A stretch of DNA of 64,000 nt from Bacteroides helcogenes P 36-108 (lineage in GTDB: Bacteria > Bacteroidota > Bacteroidia > Bacteroidales > Bacteroidaceae). Under the pieces are notes generated by a model. The model was not told where the DNA came from. It searched no databases and worked only from the letters and a program-made list of their open reading frames with translations. The DNA is taken from NCBI RefSeq assembly GCF_000186225.1, contig NC_014933.1:310001-374000 (forward strand), in the 5' to 3' direction. Of this stretch, positions 32,896 to 41,705 are shown in pieces; the stretch's first letter is position 1, and each line of letters starts with the position of its first letter. Both the position numbers and the translations under genes were made by a program.

Positions 32896-35709
32896 TCAAT
32901 TTAGTCCCCTATTTTCAGTGCAACTCTTAAATATCAGTTCCTGAATATCGGTACGGATATTCATATCGCCCAATTTTGTGCTCCATACATTCGGACAAAG
33001 ATGATTACTCAAAAACACGTACACCGTCTTGTTTTCAGGATCCACCCAGACACATGTCCCGGTAAAACCGGTATGTCCATACACCCCCGCCGATGCCGAA
33101 GCCGCACAGGGGCTGTATTGCACAGCCGACACATCCGGTCTGTCGAAGCCCAATCCGCGACGGCTGACAGAGGATCTTTCCGTCGTGAACAAGCGACAGG
33201 TAGCCTCGCTAAGAAAACGTTTGCCATTCAGCTCACCTCCATTCAACAGCATCTGATAGACTTTCGCCACTTCATCGGCTGTGGAGAAGAGACCGGCGTT
33301 GCCGGATATACCGCCCATGCAGGCAGCCGTCTCATCATGCACGTAGCCGCAAAGGTCTTGCCGGCGCAGGAAGTCATTGGAGGCCGTCGGCATAATCTCC
33401 TCTTTAGAGAATCGGCGCAAAGGCAGGAACATGGTACGCTGCAACCCCATCGGAGCATAAAATTCCCTGGCAAGATACAGATCCATCGGCAATTGCACGA
33501 TTGCCTCCACTACCTGTTGCAAAAGCACGAAGCCCAAGTCGCTGTAAACATAGCGCTTGCCATCCAGTTCACATCGGGCTATACGCTGGAGAATGGTATT
33601 CTTAAAATCCTTATTCAGCCACATACCATCCGCCACATGCAAAGAGTAAACGGCACTTGGCTTATCTGACATCAGGCCTTTCCTGAACTTGAAGTCCGAA
33701 CAATAATAGCTGTGCTCGCTCACTTGGGTACGATGCCATTCATCTATCCAACTCTGCGAATAAGGTCCATGAACAGAATTCGGATCAATGGCATCTACAT
33801 AGAAGCGAAGGTAAGGCGGCAAACCGGATTCGTGTAAAAGCAACTCGCGAATGGTGATATCCTTCTTGTTGCCACCACGCAAAAAAGGCAGGAATTCGGA
33901 AACCTTGTCCTCAAGCTTTAATTTTCCCTCATCATAGAGCTTCATTACGGCCAGCAGAGTCGCTGTAGTCTTGGTCAGTGAAGCCAGATCGAAAAGATCG
34001 TCAGGGCGTACCGTGGTCGTATCCTTATCCGAATGGGTTCCGAATCCCTTGTCATACACGGTATGTCCGTCTTTCAGAATCATAATCCGGCAACCCGGAT
34101 AAGCACCTGCCGCCACTCCACTGCAAGCGATGTTGTCAATACCATGCAAGATATACGATTTCATTCCGTAATCCTCCGGGACAGCGATTCCGGGCTTCAT
34201 TCCCGGCACGATATCACAACCTGTTCCCGCAGGAAATGTCCGGCCGATACTCATGGAAGTCTTTCCCACGGCAGAGGCTTTGGCAAATAACACATCTGCC
34301 ACATACTGCTGCAAACCGGCTTCGGCAGAATGAGCCAGCACAACGGCGCTTGCCTTCGACAAAGCCGGAAGCAAAGACAACAACGTACGATAAGGGGTGA
34401 AAAAAGCATAAACCAAAGGAGCCTGTAATTCCAGCTCGTTCAAGAACTTCACATCCTTGTCACTGATGTAAGCCGAACCGGTGACACTAATCACTATCCT
34501 GCGGTAAGCCATCAATTTGCGCCTCACTTCTTCACGCGCCGTCTCGTCCGCATTCCAAGACAAACAGAAGTTACTGACATCCGCATGCTTCTTCATCGCT
34601 TCCCCAAAAGAGGTGTCCCCACCCCCGTCGCCCAAACTCAGCAGTGCAATGCTCCCGCAGTTCGGAGACAGAGGAAGAACATCAAAGTAATTGTTCAGAA
34701 GCGTCACAGCCGAATGGCGCAACCGCGTAGCCAGCAATTGTGCTCTTTCCGTGTTGATGCGGTAGCTCATTCCACTGACACGCAGTCCAGACCAAACCGC
34801 CAGCCCCAGCTTATATTTACACATCAATACCTTACGGCATCTGGCATCCAGCATTTCACTGCTGAGAACTCCCGAACGAACTGCTTCCATCAACCCGGCT
34901 ACGGCATTCTTTGTATCAAACCGTGTCAACAGCATATCGTTTCCTGCCAGCAATGCTTTAGCGGTTATCCGAGCCGCATTCGACACCCCTTTCATTTCCT
35001 GCACATTCGCAAAGGTCAATTCCCCGGAGGCGGACTCCTCCTTTCGCTTTTCGCCGACAGCAGGTGAAAGAAAAGAAGAATATCCCACCATTATACCGCC
35101 ACTTACTAATCCACGTTCATACGCCTCCGCCTTTCTGGCAGCACTTCCGGAATTCTCGCCGAAAGGGTGCACGTAAATCAACGGATCCGCATTGACACCT
35201 GCAACGGGAATCAAATTGATATTTATCCCCAATTCCCGAAACTGGCGCGCTCTTTCACGCCCATATTCTTCAATCAGGCTATCATCCTCAATACATCCCA
35301 ATGCTGCATTACGAGGATAGTCCGGAACACCCTTCAACCATGCAGACAAGCCCTGTTCGCCATCGAAAGCAACCATGACAGGCACAGTGGCAGCTTTCTG
35401 AGCCATATTTGTCAGTATAGCTTGTTCTTCGGGTGTGCCTTCCGCAAATAGCAGACCGCCGACTTTATATTTCCTGATCAACTCCTGTATCTGTTTCTTA
35501 TTCTCCTTATCAGCCTTTGCCGGAATAGTGGCTACAATCAACTGCCCTATTTTCTCTTGCATGCTCATGCGAGACAAAACCGAGTCGGCCCATTGACAGC
35601 CTCGGTCATCCGAAGCAGAAGGCAGCAAGGAGGGATAGGCCTGAACATGAATTAAAGGGCTCACAAGAAGGAGCCCCGTTATCCATAGAAAGAAAGTGTA
35701 TTTTTTCAT
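32896..35709 (-). CDS. Paralogue of the NagZ-beta-lactamase fusion with a degenerate GH3 domain
   Basis: A 937-residue exported protein, 9 bp before its intact paralogue and collinear with it. In the GH3 domain the whole block from the KHFPGHG...DSH motif to the strand before the nucleophile (about 60 residues in the paralogue) is absent, replaced by a short Ser/Glu/Lys-rich stretch, and the nucleophile segment FTDALAMKGV reads FANVQEMKGV. The dyad and nucleophile are therefore lost, and GH3 hydrolysis is not expected. The C-terminal serine-hydrolase domain keeps S577-LT-K580, YSDLGF and GHTGFTGTC. It may bind sugars through a dead domain while the hydrolase works. It is a duplication rather than a sequencing break: the frame is open throughout. 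Confidence 0.82.
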   Translation of the reverse strand: MKKYTFFLWITGLLLVSPLIHVQAYPSLLPSASDDRGCQWADSVLSRMSMQEKIGQLIVATIPAKADKENKKQIQELIRKYKVGGLLFAEGTPEEQAILTNMAQKAATVPVMVAFDGEQGLSAWLKGVPDYPRNAALGCIEDDSLIEEYGRERARQFRELGININLIPVAGVNADPLIYVHPFGENSGSAARKAEAYERGLVSGGIMVGYSSFLSPAVGEKRKEESASGELTFANVQEMKGVSNAARITAKALLAGNDMLLTRFDTKNAVAGLMEAVRSGVLSSEMLDARCRKVLMCKYKLGLAVWSGLRVSGMSYRINTERAQLLATRLRHSAVTLLNNYFDVLPLSPNCGSIALLSLGDGGGDTSFGEAMKKHADVSNFCLSWNADETAREEVRRKLMAYRRIVISVTGSAYISDKDVKFLNELELQAPLVYAFFTPYRTLLSLLPALSKASAVVLAHSAEAGLQQYVADVLFAKASAVGKTSMSIGRTFPAGTGCDIVPGMKPGIAVPEDYGMKSYILHGIDNIACSGVAAGAYPGCRIMILKDGHTVYDKGFGTHSDKDTTTVRPDDLFDLASLTKTTATLLAVMKLYDEGKLKLEDKVSEFLPFLRGGNKKDITIRELLLHESGLPPYLRFYVDAIDPNSVHGPYSQSWIDEWHRTQVSEHSYYCSDFKFRKGLMSDKPSAVYSLHVADGMWLNKDFKNTILQRIARCELDGKRYVYSDLGFVLLQQVVEAIVQLPMDLYLAREFYAPMGLQRTMFLPLRRFSKEEIMPTASNDFLRRQDLCGYVHDETAACMGGISGNAGLFSTADEVAKVYQMLLNGGELNGKRFLSEATCRLFTTERSSVSRRGLGFDRPDVSAVQYSPCAASASAGVYGHTGFTGTCVWVDPENKTVYVFLSNHLCPNVWSTKLGDMNIRTDIQELIFKSCTENRGLN

Positions 35710-35750
35710 GAATTTATTCTGTCACTTTTTAAATAATGACCGACTTACTA

Positions 35751-36593
35751 TTATTTCTTTGTCAATGTCAATGTCAATTCTCCTACATACACCCCATTCT
35801 TACCGGTATGAAATACAGGTACGTCCTTACCGTCGGCATTCAGATAATTCACCGGTTTTTGCATGAATGTGTGGGAGTGCCCGCCTAAAATAGCATCAAT
35901 GTTACGTGTCTTACTTGCCAGATTTTCATCGCAGGCATCACCGGAGCCGCGGATTCCCAAATGGGACAAACAGATGACGGCATCACACCCTTCTTCAAGC
36001 TTCAGGTAATCCGCCGTTTTCTGTGCCACTTCCACCGGATCGTTATAAACAATGCCTTCACATTTATCGGCCTGCACCAATCCTTCCAACTGGGGAGCCA
36101 ATCCGAAGACACCAATTTTCAAGCCATTACGTTCTAATATAATATAAGGTTTCACCAGACCTTCGAGTACAGTTCCCTTGACATCATAATTGGAACAGAC
36201 TATCGGAAATTCAGCCATACGGAACAATCGCGCCATATTATCCAATCCAAAGTCAAATTCATGATTTCCGATAGTCATAGCGTCATATTTCATAAGATTC
36301 ATCATCTTGACCTCCACCTCTCCTTGAAAAAGATTATAATAGGGCGTACCCTGAGAGATGTCACCGCAATCAAAGAGTAATATATCCGGATGCTTAGCAC
36401 GCATTTCTTTTATAAAGGAAGTACGGCGGATCACTCCGCCCATCCCGGCATAGGTATCAGCAGCGTCCGGACTGACAGGTTCTATACGGCTATGCGTATC
36501 ACTGGTTTGAAGAATGATTAATTGTTTACCCGTCTGCGCCGATACAGAGAGGGAGAAAAGCAGCAAGACTGCCAAGGAATATATATGTTTCAT
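35751..36593 (-). CDS. 5'-nucleotidase/UDP-sugar hydrolase metallophosphatase domain (split enzyme, N-terminal half)
   Basis: A 280-residue exported protein (signal peptide ending SVSAQ). It has the calcineurin-like dinuclear-metal motifs: LQTSDTHSRIEP, LLFDCGDISQGTPYYN, IGNHEFDFG, ICLSHLG and ILGGHSHTFM. It ends after the metal domain and so lacks the 5'-nucleotidase C-terminal domain, which is encoded by the preceding gene (36609-37379), 15 bp upstream. In UshA the two halves are one chain in the opposite order. The pair probably assembles in the periplasm to hydrolyse nucleotides or UDP-sugars. Confidence 0.88.
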   Translation of the reverse strand: MKHIYSLAVLLLFSLSVSAQTGKQLIILQTSDTHSRIEPVSPDAADTYAGMGGVIRRTSFIKEMRAKHPDILLFDCGDISQGTPYYNLFQGEVEVKMMNLMKYDAMTIGNHEFDFGLDNMARLFRMAEFPIVCSNYDVKGTVLEGLVKPYIILERNGLKIGVFGLAPQLEGLVQADKCEGIVYNDPVEVAQKTADYLKLEEGCDAVICLSHLGIRGSGDACDENLASKTRNIDAILGGHSHTFMQKPVNYLNADGKDVPVFHTGKNGVYVGELTLTLTKK

Positions 36594-36608
36594 CTTATTT
36601 CTCTATTA

Positions 36609-37379
36609 TTAGTTTTCAACTTCAATCCGTCCTTCGATACGGGAAGTAACCTTCTTTCCCGCCTCGGCCCGATTTTCCACATATTTCATAAACAAGCCAC
36701 GCAAAGTGGCGCCTTCGGGGCATTCTCTCTTGTCCGCTTGCGGAAAAGCTATCATTCCATCGTTCCCATCCGCCAAATAATCAACGGTTGCTACCGTGTA
36801 AGTCTTGTCTTCCTCTACCGGTTTACCGCCTATGGAACCTTGCAGTAGTTTACCATCTTTGCTGATCCGCAGCCGGATTCCGCTTACACCCTCACCTCCC
36901 CTTGCCGCTATATTCTCGAACAGTTGCTTCAGCACGGAACCTTTCATTGTCAATACACAAAGGGAATTCTCAAATGGCAGGATCTCATAAATATTTTCCG
37001 TTGTGATGATCCCTTCGGTCAAAGAGCTGCGAATACCGCCGATATTGACCATCCCCATATCCGCAGGTTTCCCCAAAACCACCGTCGCCGATTCACGAAG
37101 AACATCGGCTATCAGATTTGACAACAGGCTTTCCGGTCTGGAACGATCCATCGAAATTTCAGCAGTTCCCACCACATGATACATCACACTATCCACTTTA
37201 GCCTTGTAAGGTGCAAGCAGTGCCATCGCCTCCGCATCCGGCTTTGCATCCCAAACAGCATTGATGGGCACTATTTCGCCTTCTGCTTTCGTTACTTCAT
37301 AAGCAGAATGACAAGAAGTCAACAAAAGAGATACAGCCAAAGTAACCCCTGAAAGGAGTTTTAAATAAGTTTTCTTCAT
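36609..37379 (-). CDS. 5'-nucleotidase C-terminal (substrate-binding) domain lipoprotein (split enzyme)
   Basis: Starting at the ATG at 37379 (MKKTYLKLLSG) gives 256 residues with a lipobox (LLLTSC). An upstream in-frame ATG at 37502 lies before the promoter and is rejected. The body matches the 5'-nucleotidase C-terminal family: DVLRESATVVLGKPADMGMVNIGGIRSSL, ENIYEILPFENSLCVLTMKG, YTVATVDYLADGNDG. This domain carries the substrate-binding residues of UshA-type enzymes but no metal site, so it needs the partner encoded next. It leads the likely operon with the metal domain and the two NagZ-like fusions. Confidence 0.87.
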   Translation of the reverse strand: MKKTYLKLLSGVTLAVSLLLTSCHSAYEVTKAEGEIVPINAVWDAKPDAEAMALLAPYKAKVDSVMYHVVGTAEISMDRSRPESLLSNLIADVLRESATVVLGKPADMGMVNIGGIRSSLTEGIITTENIYEILPFENSLCVLTMKGSVLKQLFENIAARGGEGVSGIRLRISKDGKLLQGSIGGKPVEEDKTYTVATVDYLADGNDGMIAFPQADKRECPEGATLRGLFMKYVENRAEAGKKVTSRIEGRIEVEN

Positions 37380-37401
37380 TTTGTTCCATTTTAAATTGCC
37401 A

Positions 37402-37433
37402 CAAATATACTTTTTCTTTTCCCTTGAAGCAAA
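37402..37433 (-). promoter_or_regulatory. Promoter of the split 5'-nucleotidase/NagZ-like operon
   Basis: Minus strand TTTG (37430-37433), a 20-bp spacer and TATATTTG (37402-37409) match the Bacteroides consensus exactly. The transcript would start about 15 nt before the ATG at 37379, giving a very short leader. Confidence 0.75.
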
Positions 37434-37478
37434 AGAGATAGAGGAAAAATGTACAACAAAAGAAAAAGCCTGCATTTC

Positions 37479-37509
37479 TTTGTCAATCAAAAGAAAAGCC
37501 ATAACTTTG
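37479..37509 (+). promoter_or_regulatory. Promoter of rplS
   Basis: Plus strand TTTG (37479-37482), a 19-bp spacer and TAACTTTG (37502-37509) are an exact match to the Bacteroides consensus. The leader before the ATG at 37601 is about 85 nt. It is divergent from the 5'-nucleotidase promoter about 70 bp away. Confidence 0.8.
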
Positions 37510-37600
37510 CGCCGCTTTCGCGCAATCGCTGTCAGGACAAACAGAGAGAAGCCTGGTATGTTGCGTTGTAACGATCAAACAATTTAATAATAAAAAAACA

Positions 37601-37954
37601 ATGGATTTAATTAAAATTGCAGAAGAAGCATTTGCCACTGGAAAACAACACCCAAACTTCAAGGCGGGTGACACTGTAACAGTAGCATATCGTATCATCG
37701 AAGGTAACAAAGAGCGTGTACAGTTGTACCGTGGTGTTGTTATCAAGATTGCCGGACATGGTGAAAAGAAGCGTTTTACAGTTCGTAAAATGTCCGGTAC
37801 TGTTGGCGTAGAACGTATTTTCCCGATTGAATCACCGGCTATCGACAGCATCGAAGTGAACAAAGTGGGTAAAGTTCGTCGCGCTAAATTGTACTACCTG
37901 CGTGCACTTACCGGCAAGAAAGCAAGAATTAAAGAAAAAAGAGTTAACGGTTAA
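37601..37954 (+). CDS. rplS: 50S ribosomal protein L19
   Basis: A 117-residue basic protein with the L19 signature: [83 protein letters not shown]19 lies at the 30S-50S interface. Length is usual for the family. The gene stands alone, with its own consensus promoter and a strong terminator, rather than with rpsP-rimM-trmD as in many bacteria. Confidence 0.97.
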   Translation: MDLIKIAEEAFATGKQHPNFKAGDTVTVAYRIIEGNKERVQLYRGVVIKIAGHGEKKRFTVRKMSGTVGVERIFPIESPAIDSIEVNKVGKVRRAKLYYLRALTGKKARIKEKRVNG

Positions 37955-37980
37955 TCTGTTATATTCTGATTTCGAAATAA

Positions 37981-38016
37981 AAAAGGGAAAACGCTTCAGG
38001 CGCTTTCCCTTTTTTA
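37981..38016. terminator. Bidirectional terminator between rplS and the MscS gene
   Basis: Arms 37981-37994 and 38000-38013 pair over 14 bp with one mismatch around TTCAG, followed by a T-run; the A-run on the other side serves the convergent gene ending at 38018. Confidence 0.9.
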
Positions 38017-38017
38017 T

Positions 38018-40588
38018 TTACTCTTTATCCGGCATCTTCCTTATATAAATATCCCGCTGCGGGAAAGGTATCTCAATGTGGTTCTTATTCAGCGTATTAT
38101 AGATAACCTCATTTACCCGGCTGACGAAGCCAACCTTTTCTTCCACCAATACCCAGAATACAATCAAGAGATTCACACTGTTGTCGCCAAAGTCACTGAT
38201 GGCAACCTTCACTCCCTGTTTGCCGCTGACTATCTGCCTGCCATCGGCATTCTTTACCATAAGCGGCTTGATAGCCGATGTAAGCATGGAACGCACCTCA
38301 TCCACATCAGTGCCATAGGCCACACCGATAGGAACTTTTACCAGTTCGTAGCTATGGTTGCGGGTAAGATTCTTGAAGTTCTTGTTAAAAAGTGAAGCAT
38401 TCAGGAAAGCGATGATGCTTCCATCCCATGTCACTACCTGCGTACTTTGATAAGTGATGCTTTCCACTTTACCGAGAATGCCGTCACATTCGATATAGTC
38501 GCCCACCCGTACGCGACCCGTCATCAGCGAAATGCCATAGAAGAAGTTTTCCAGCAAATCCTTCATGGCAAAACCGAGGCCTGTAGCCAGACCTGCCGTT
38601 ACCAATGAAATGCCACTTTTGGGTACTTGCAGCAGCACCAATGCAAAGATAAAATAAATTCCCCATACGGAAATGGCTATCACATTGCTCGCCAGTGTCA
38701 GGTTATAATTCTGCTCCCTCGACCGCTTCGTCTTATAATGTTTATAGAAGGATTTGAATACATAATTCAGATAACTGAAGAAGAACCAGCAAGCCGTCAC
38801 CAAACTGATTTTAAAGAGTGACAACTGTATGACTCCTTTCTCGTCCACAAAATTAAAGAAGAAGATCTTGCGGCATACGGCAGTCATATCGAACACATCG
38901 GCAGCCCAATAGATACTTGCCAGAACGGAAATGACAGCCAAGATAGGCATCAAGGCACGGTTCACAAAGTCATAGGACCATGTCTTATGAATGAACTCGC
39001 CGCCGCGCAACGCAGTCATCCAATGCAACCGTCCCTTGTTCAAAGCATCAGCACCGTACATGGCAAGTATTTTCTTCACCATATAGTGCGCCTCGAACAT
39101 CTTCATCAAGTCATAACAGCAAGTGATGGTCTGTATGGCCGCCAACTGAAATATCCACCAAATCATAATCTGCACCGCCAACAATACATATCCACTCCAC
39201 GAAACAAGGCATGCCACCACCATTGCGGCCATAGACACTCCGGAATAAACCATGTCGCTGCCCGGCAGTTTCGTCTTCAGGCGCTTCAATACCCAGTATT
39301 GCCAGAAGGTGAAGCCCAGCAAAATGGGAGGATAAATCAGATTGACAAGATTATTGGGTATCAAGATAATACGGAAAGCTATGACCAGAAACGCCATCCA
39401 CAGAAAGGGGGCATAAATCTTTATACCGGACTTTAACTGCTTCCCTTTGAGGCGAACGAGCAGTGAGAGCAGAATGGCAGCCAGCAGCCAGGCAAAATTA
39501 ATCAGCAGTCCGCAGGCCATCAGCACAAAATTCTGCTTTACAGAGATTCTCGCCACCATGACGGCAAGAGCAAAAATGGCCACCCCCACCGTCAACATCA
39601 GCAGAGGCCGCTTCGTCCTGAATGCCTCTGAAACCCGGATGCGTTTGGGAAGCAGCCAGCGCATGATGATGTTGCTCAACAGCGTGGCGATAAGTATATA
39701 GAATAAGGTGAAGAACGACACGCTGAAAACAATAGGGCCGCGCCATTCCGAATCGGCAATGCGGTTTTCCTTCAGAGGCATATATTTGTCGCTAACATCT
39801 TTCTTCGCCATTTTATAATTGCGGCCTATTCTGGAAAGCATCGAGAAATAATTGTCTCCACCATTCACAAAGATATTCTGCTGCAAGGACTCGTAGCGCT
39901 TCATGGCATAATCGTTCAGTGTCTTCAGCTTTTCGGATACCTGCGCATAATGCCGGCTGTCCTGCAGGATGGCGTTCTGCAGACGAATCATATTGTTGCG
40001 TATGGCCTTGGCGAATATCAGGCAAAGCTCCCGGTCGGCTTTCTGCCGGTCGTCCAGCAGAAAGATATGCACGTCATCGGAATGATGAATGTGCCGGTGG
40101 AGCAAGCTGTCGGACATGTTCACAAACAGGCTGTCGTGGGCATCCGCAAGAGGCGGCGGCGGAAGGCTGTCCTTGCCTATGGCGGGAGGAAGTTCTTCCA
40201 ATGATCTTATCAGCCCGTTGTAGCGGGCCACTTCCTCCATGATGCGATCCTTTATCTTGTCGTAGGGCAGGTTGGTGGCACGCAGCTTCTTGTATTGTTC
40301 GGTGGCCTCCTGGCAGGCATAGGTGAGGTCGAAGGTGAAGTCCGATTTTTGCGAATAGAGCATCAAAGCTATCTGGTCACTGCGCTGCATGAACTCTATC
40401 AGCCTGGCATGCTGCATCTGCGTCATCTGCTCGTAGCGCAGCAAGTTCACCTTCTGTTCCTGATAAGTGCGCTCCAACTCTGCCTTCAGCACCCCTAAGG
40501 TACGGGCAAGATCCTTCTCTTTCAGAACAGCCTTCGAGGGCAATGCCATGCAAAGGAAGAGAAGGAATAAAAATCCGGACTTCTTCAT
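38018..40588 (-). CDS. Large MscS-family mechanosensitive channel
   Basis: An 856-residue protein with a signal peptide (FLFLLFLCMALPSKA), a long periplasmic helical N-terminal region (about residues 20-280, coiled-coil-like), about ten membrane segments (about 285-670) and a C-terminal MscS domain: pore helix with VTAGLATGLGFAMKDLLENFFYGISL, then the beta domain VRVGDYIECDGILGKVESITYQSTQV. The size and layout resemble MscK/MscM-type channels of Gram-negative bacteria, which open under membrane tension on osmotic downshock. It is convergent with rplS, and upstream lies the LytTR regulator gene on the same strand after a 122-bp gap. Confidence 0.9.
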   Translation of the reverse strand: MKKSGFLFLLFLCMALPSKAVLKEKDLARTLGVLKAELERTYQEQKVNLLRYEQMTQMQHARLIEFMQRSDQIALMLYSQKSDFTFDLTYACQEATEQYKKLRATNLPYDKIKDRIMEEVARYNGLIRSLEELPPAIGKDSLPPPPLADAHDSLFVNMSDSLLHRHIHHSDDVHIFLLDDRQKADRELCLIFAKAIRNNMIRLQNAILQDSRHYAQVSEKLKTLNDYAMKRYESLQQNIFVNGGDNYFSMLSRIGRNYKMAKKDVSDKYMPLKENRIADSEWRGPIVFSVSFFTLFYILIATLLSNIIMRWLLPKRIRVSEAFRTKRPLLMLTVGVAIFALAVMVARISVKQNFVLMACGLLINFAWLLAAILLSLLVRLKGKQLKSGIKIYAPFLWMAFLVIAFRIILIPNNLVNLIYPPILLGFTFWQYWVLKRLKTKLPGSDMVYSGVSMAAMVVACLVSWSGYVLLAVQIMIWWIFQLAAIQTITCCYDLMKMFEAHYMVKKILAMYGADALNKGRLHWMTALRGGEFIHKTWSYDFVNRALMPILAVISVLASIYWAADVFDMTAVCRKIFFFNFVDEKGVIQLSLFKISLVTACWFFFSYLNYVFKSFYKHYKTKRSREQNYNLTLASNVIAISVWGIYFIFALVLLQVPKSGISLVTAGLATGLGFAMKDLLENFFYGISLMTGRVRVGDYIECDGILGKVESITYQSTQVVTWDGSIIAFLNASLFNKNFKNLTRNHSYELVKVPIGVAYGTDVDEVRSMLTSAIKPLMVKNADGRQIVSGKQGVKVAISDFGDNSVNLLIVFWVLVEEKVGFVSRVNEVIYNTLNKNHIEIPFPQRDIYIRKMPDKE

Positions 40589-40710
40589 TGTCTTGTAGAT
40601 AAATGTGTGTATGTGTGTATCTCGCGGCTATTGACGTGAGGCACTCTGTTTCAACGTGCGAAGATACGTAATAATATCGCTATCGTGCAAGCGCACCACT
40701 CGCAAATCTC

Positions 40711-41478
40711 TCAAAACTGGATGAAGTTATTTTGCAATTCTTTCTTATACTTGCTCGAAATGGGCAGTTCCTCTTTATTGAAGGGCGGAAACATGATACA
40801 GACATCACCATGAATAACTGCCAGATAGCGGATATTGACGATATACGATTTATGAATCTGCACAAACTGTGAGGAGAAACTAAGTATCTGCGCCGCATTG
40901 ATGGATGAACGTACCACTAACGGTTTTTGTGTATAGAGGAAAACTTCCCAGCAACGGCGCAGCGCATTGAATCTGAAATAGCCGATATCGGTGAGCCGAA
41001 GCATGTGTATGTCGCCGGTAGGAAGCTGGATGGTAAATGTCGCCTTGTCTCCGGCCATCTGCGTTTCCGGCGAAAGCTGCCGCAAGGAAAGAGAACGGCA
41101 TTCCATCTTGGCCTGGATGAAACGGTTGACTATCAGGTCAAGGTCTTTCTTTTCAAATGGCTTTAAAAGATAATCAAAAGCAGAGATGCGTATGGCATCA
41201 ATCATATATTGCGGGTGAGCCGTATAGAACACAACTTCCATATCCCAAGTGAGAAGACCGTGCAGTTTGCCCAAGACCTCATATCCTCTTACACCCGGCA
41301 GTTCCACATCCATAAACAACAGATCGGGTTGCGCGTCTCGTATAAAGGCGGGGGCAGTGAAACCGGAAGACAGCTTTCCCACAATCCGAAAAAAGCCGTA
41401 TTCCAGCAAACTGTCCTCCAAAAGCTTGCAGTCTTCTTCCGAATCTTCTATTATCACAACTTTATAGATATTCTCCAT
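40711..41478 (-). CDS. LytTR-family response regulator
   Basis: A 255-residue protein: an N-terminal receiver domain (about 1-125) with acidic pocket E11/D12, phospho-acceptor D57 in LLFMDVELPG and LLKPFEK, and a C-terminal LytTR DNA-binding domain (about 150-250) with FFRFNALRRCWEVFLY-like start, QFVQIHKSYIVNIRYL and LPISSKYKKELQNNF. Such regulators bind short direct repeats near promoters. It is divergent from the LytS-type kinase starting at 41706, its obvious partner; a -7 box (41506-41513) precedes it. Confidence 0.93.
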   Translation of the reverse strand: MENIYKVVIIEDSEEDCKLLEDSLLEYGFFRIVGKLSSGFTAPAFIRDAQPDLLFMDVELPGVRGYEVLGKLHGLLTWDMEVVFYTAHPQYMIDAIRISAFDYLLKPFEKKDLDLIVNRFIQAKMECRSLSLRQLSPETQMAGDKATFTIQLPTGDIHMLRLTDIGYFRFNALRRCWEVFLYTQKPLVVRSSINAAQILSFSSQFVQIHKSYIVNIRYLAVIHGDVCIMFPPFNKEELPISSKYKKELQNNFIQF

Positions 41479-41505
41479 TATCGGCTCTTTTAACTAAATT
41501 CCACG

Positions 41506-41513
41506 CAAAAGTA
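41506..41513 (-). promoter_or_regulatory. Putative promoter -7 box of the LytTR regulator
   Basis: The minus strand reads TACTTTTG (TAnnTTTG), about 28 nt before the start at 41478. With the box at 41662-41669 it forms a divergent promoter pair. Confidence 0.5.
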
Positions 41514-41661
41514 ACATCTCAAAACGTAATGCACAAATTCCACAGTCTGCAAAAGAAGGCATTCAAGCTATGCCCGGAAACTCTTATACGGCAAAACAGG
41601 TATTTTATGCGCTAAAATGAGCGACTAATCCCAAAAAGATGAGATGTTCAATAAAAAAACG

Positions 41662-41669
41662 TATTTTTG
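41662..41669 (+). promoter_or_regulatory. Putative promoter -7 box of the LytS-type kinase
   Basis: The plus strand reads TATTTTTG (TAnnTTTG), about 37 nt before the ATG at 41706. Confidence 0.5.
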
Positions 41670-41705
41670 CACAGTCGGATAAACCGAGTCAAATAAAAGT
41701 AAACC

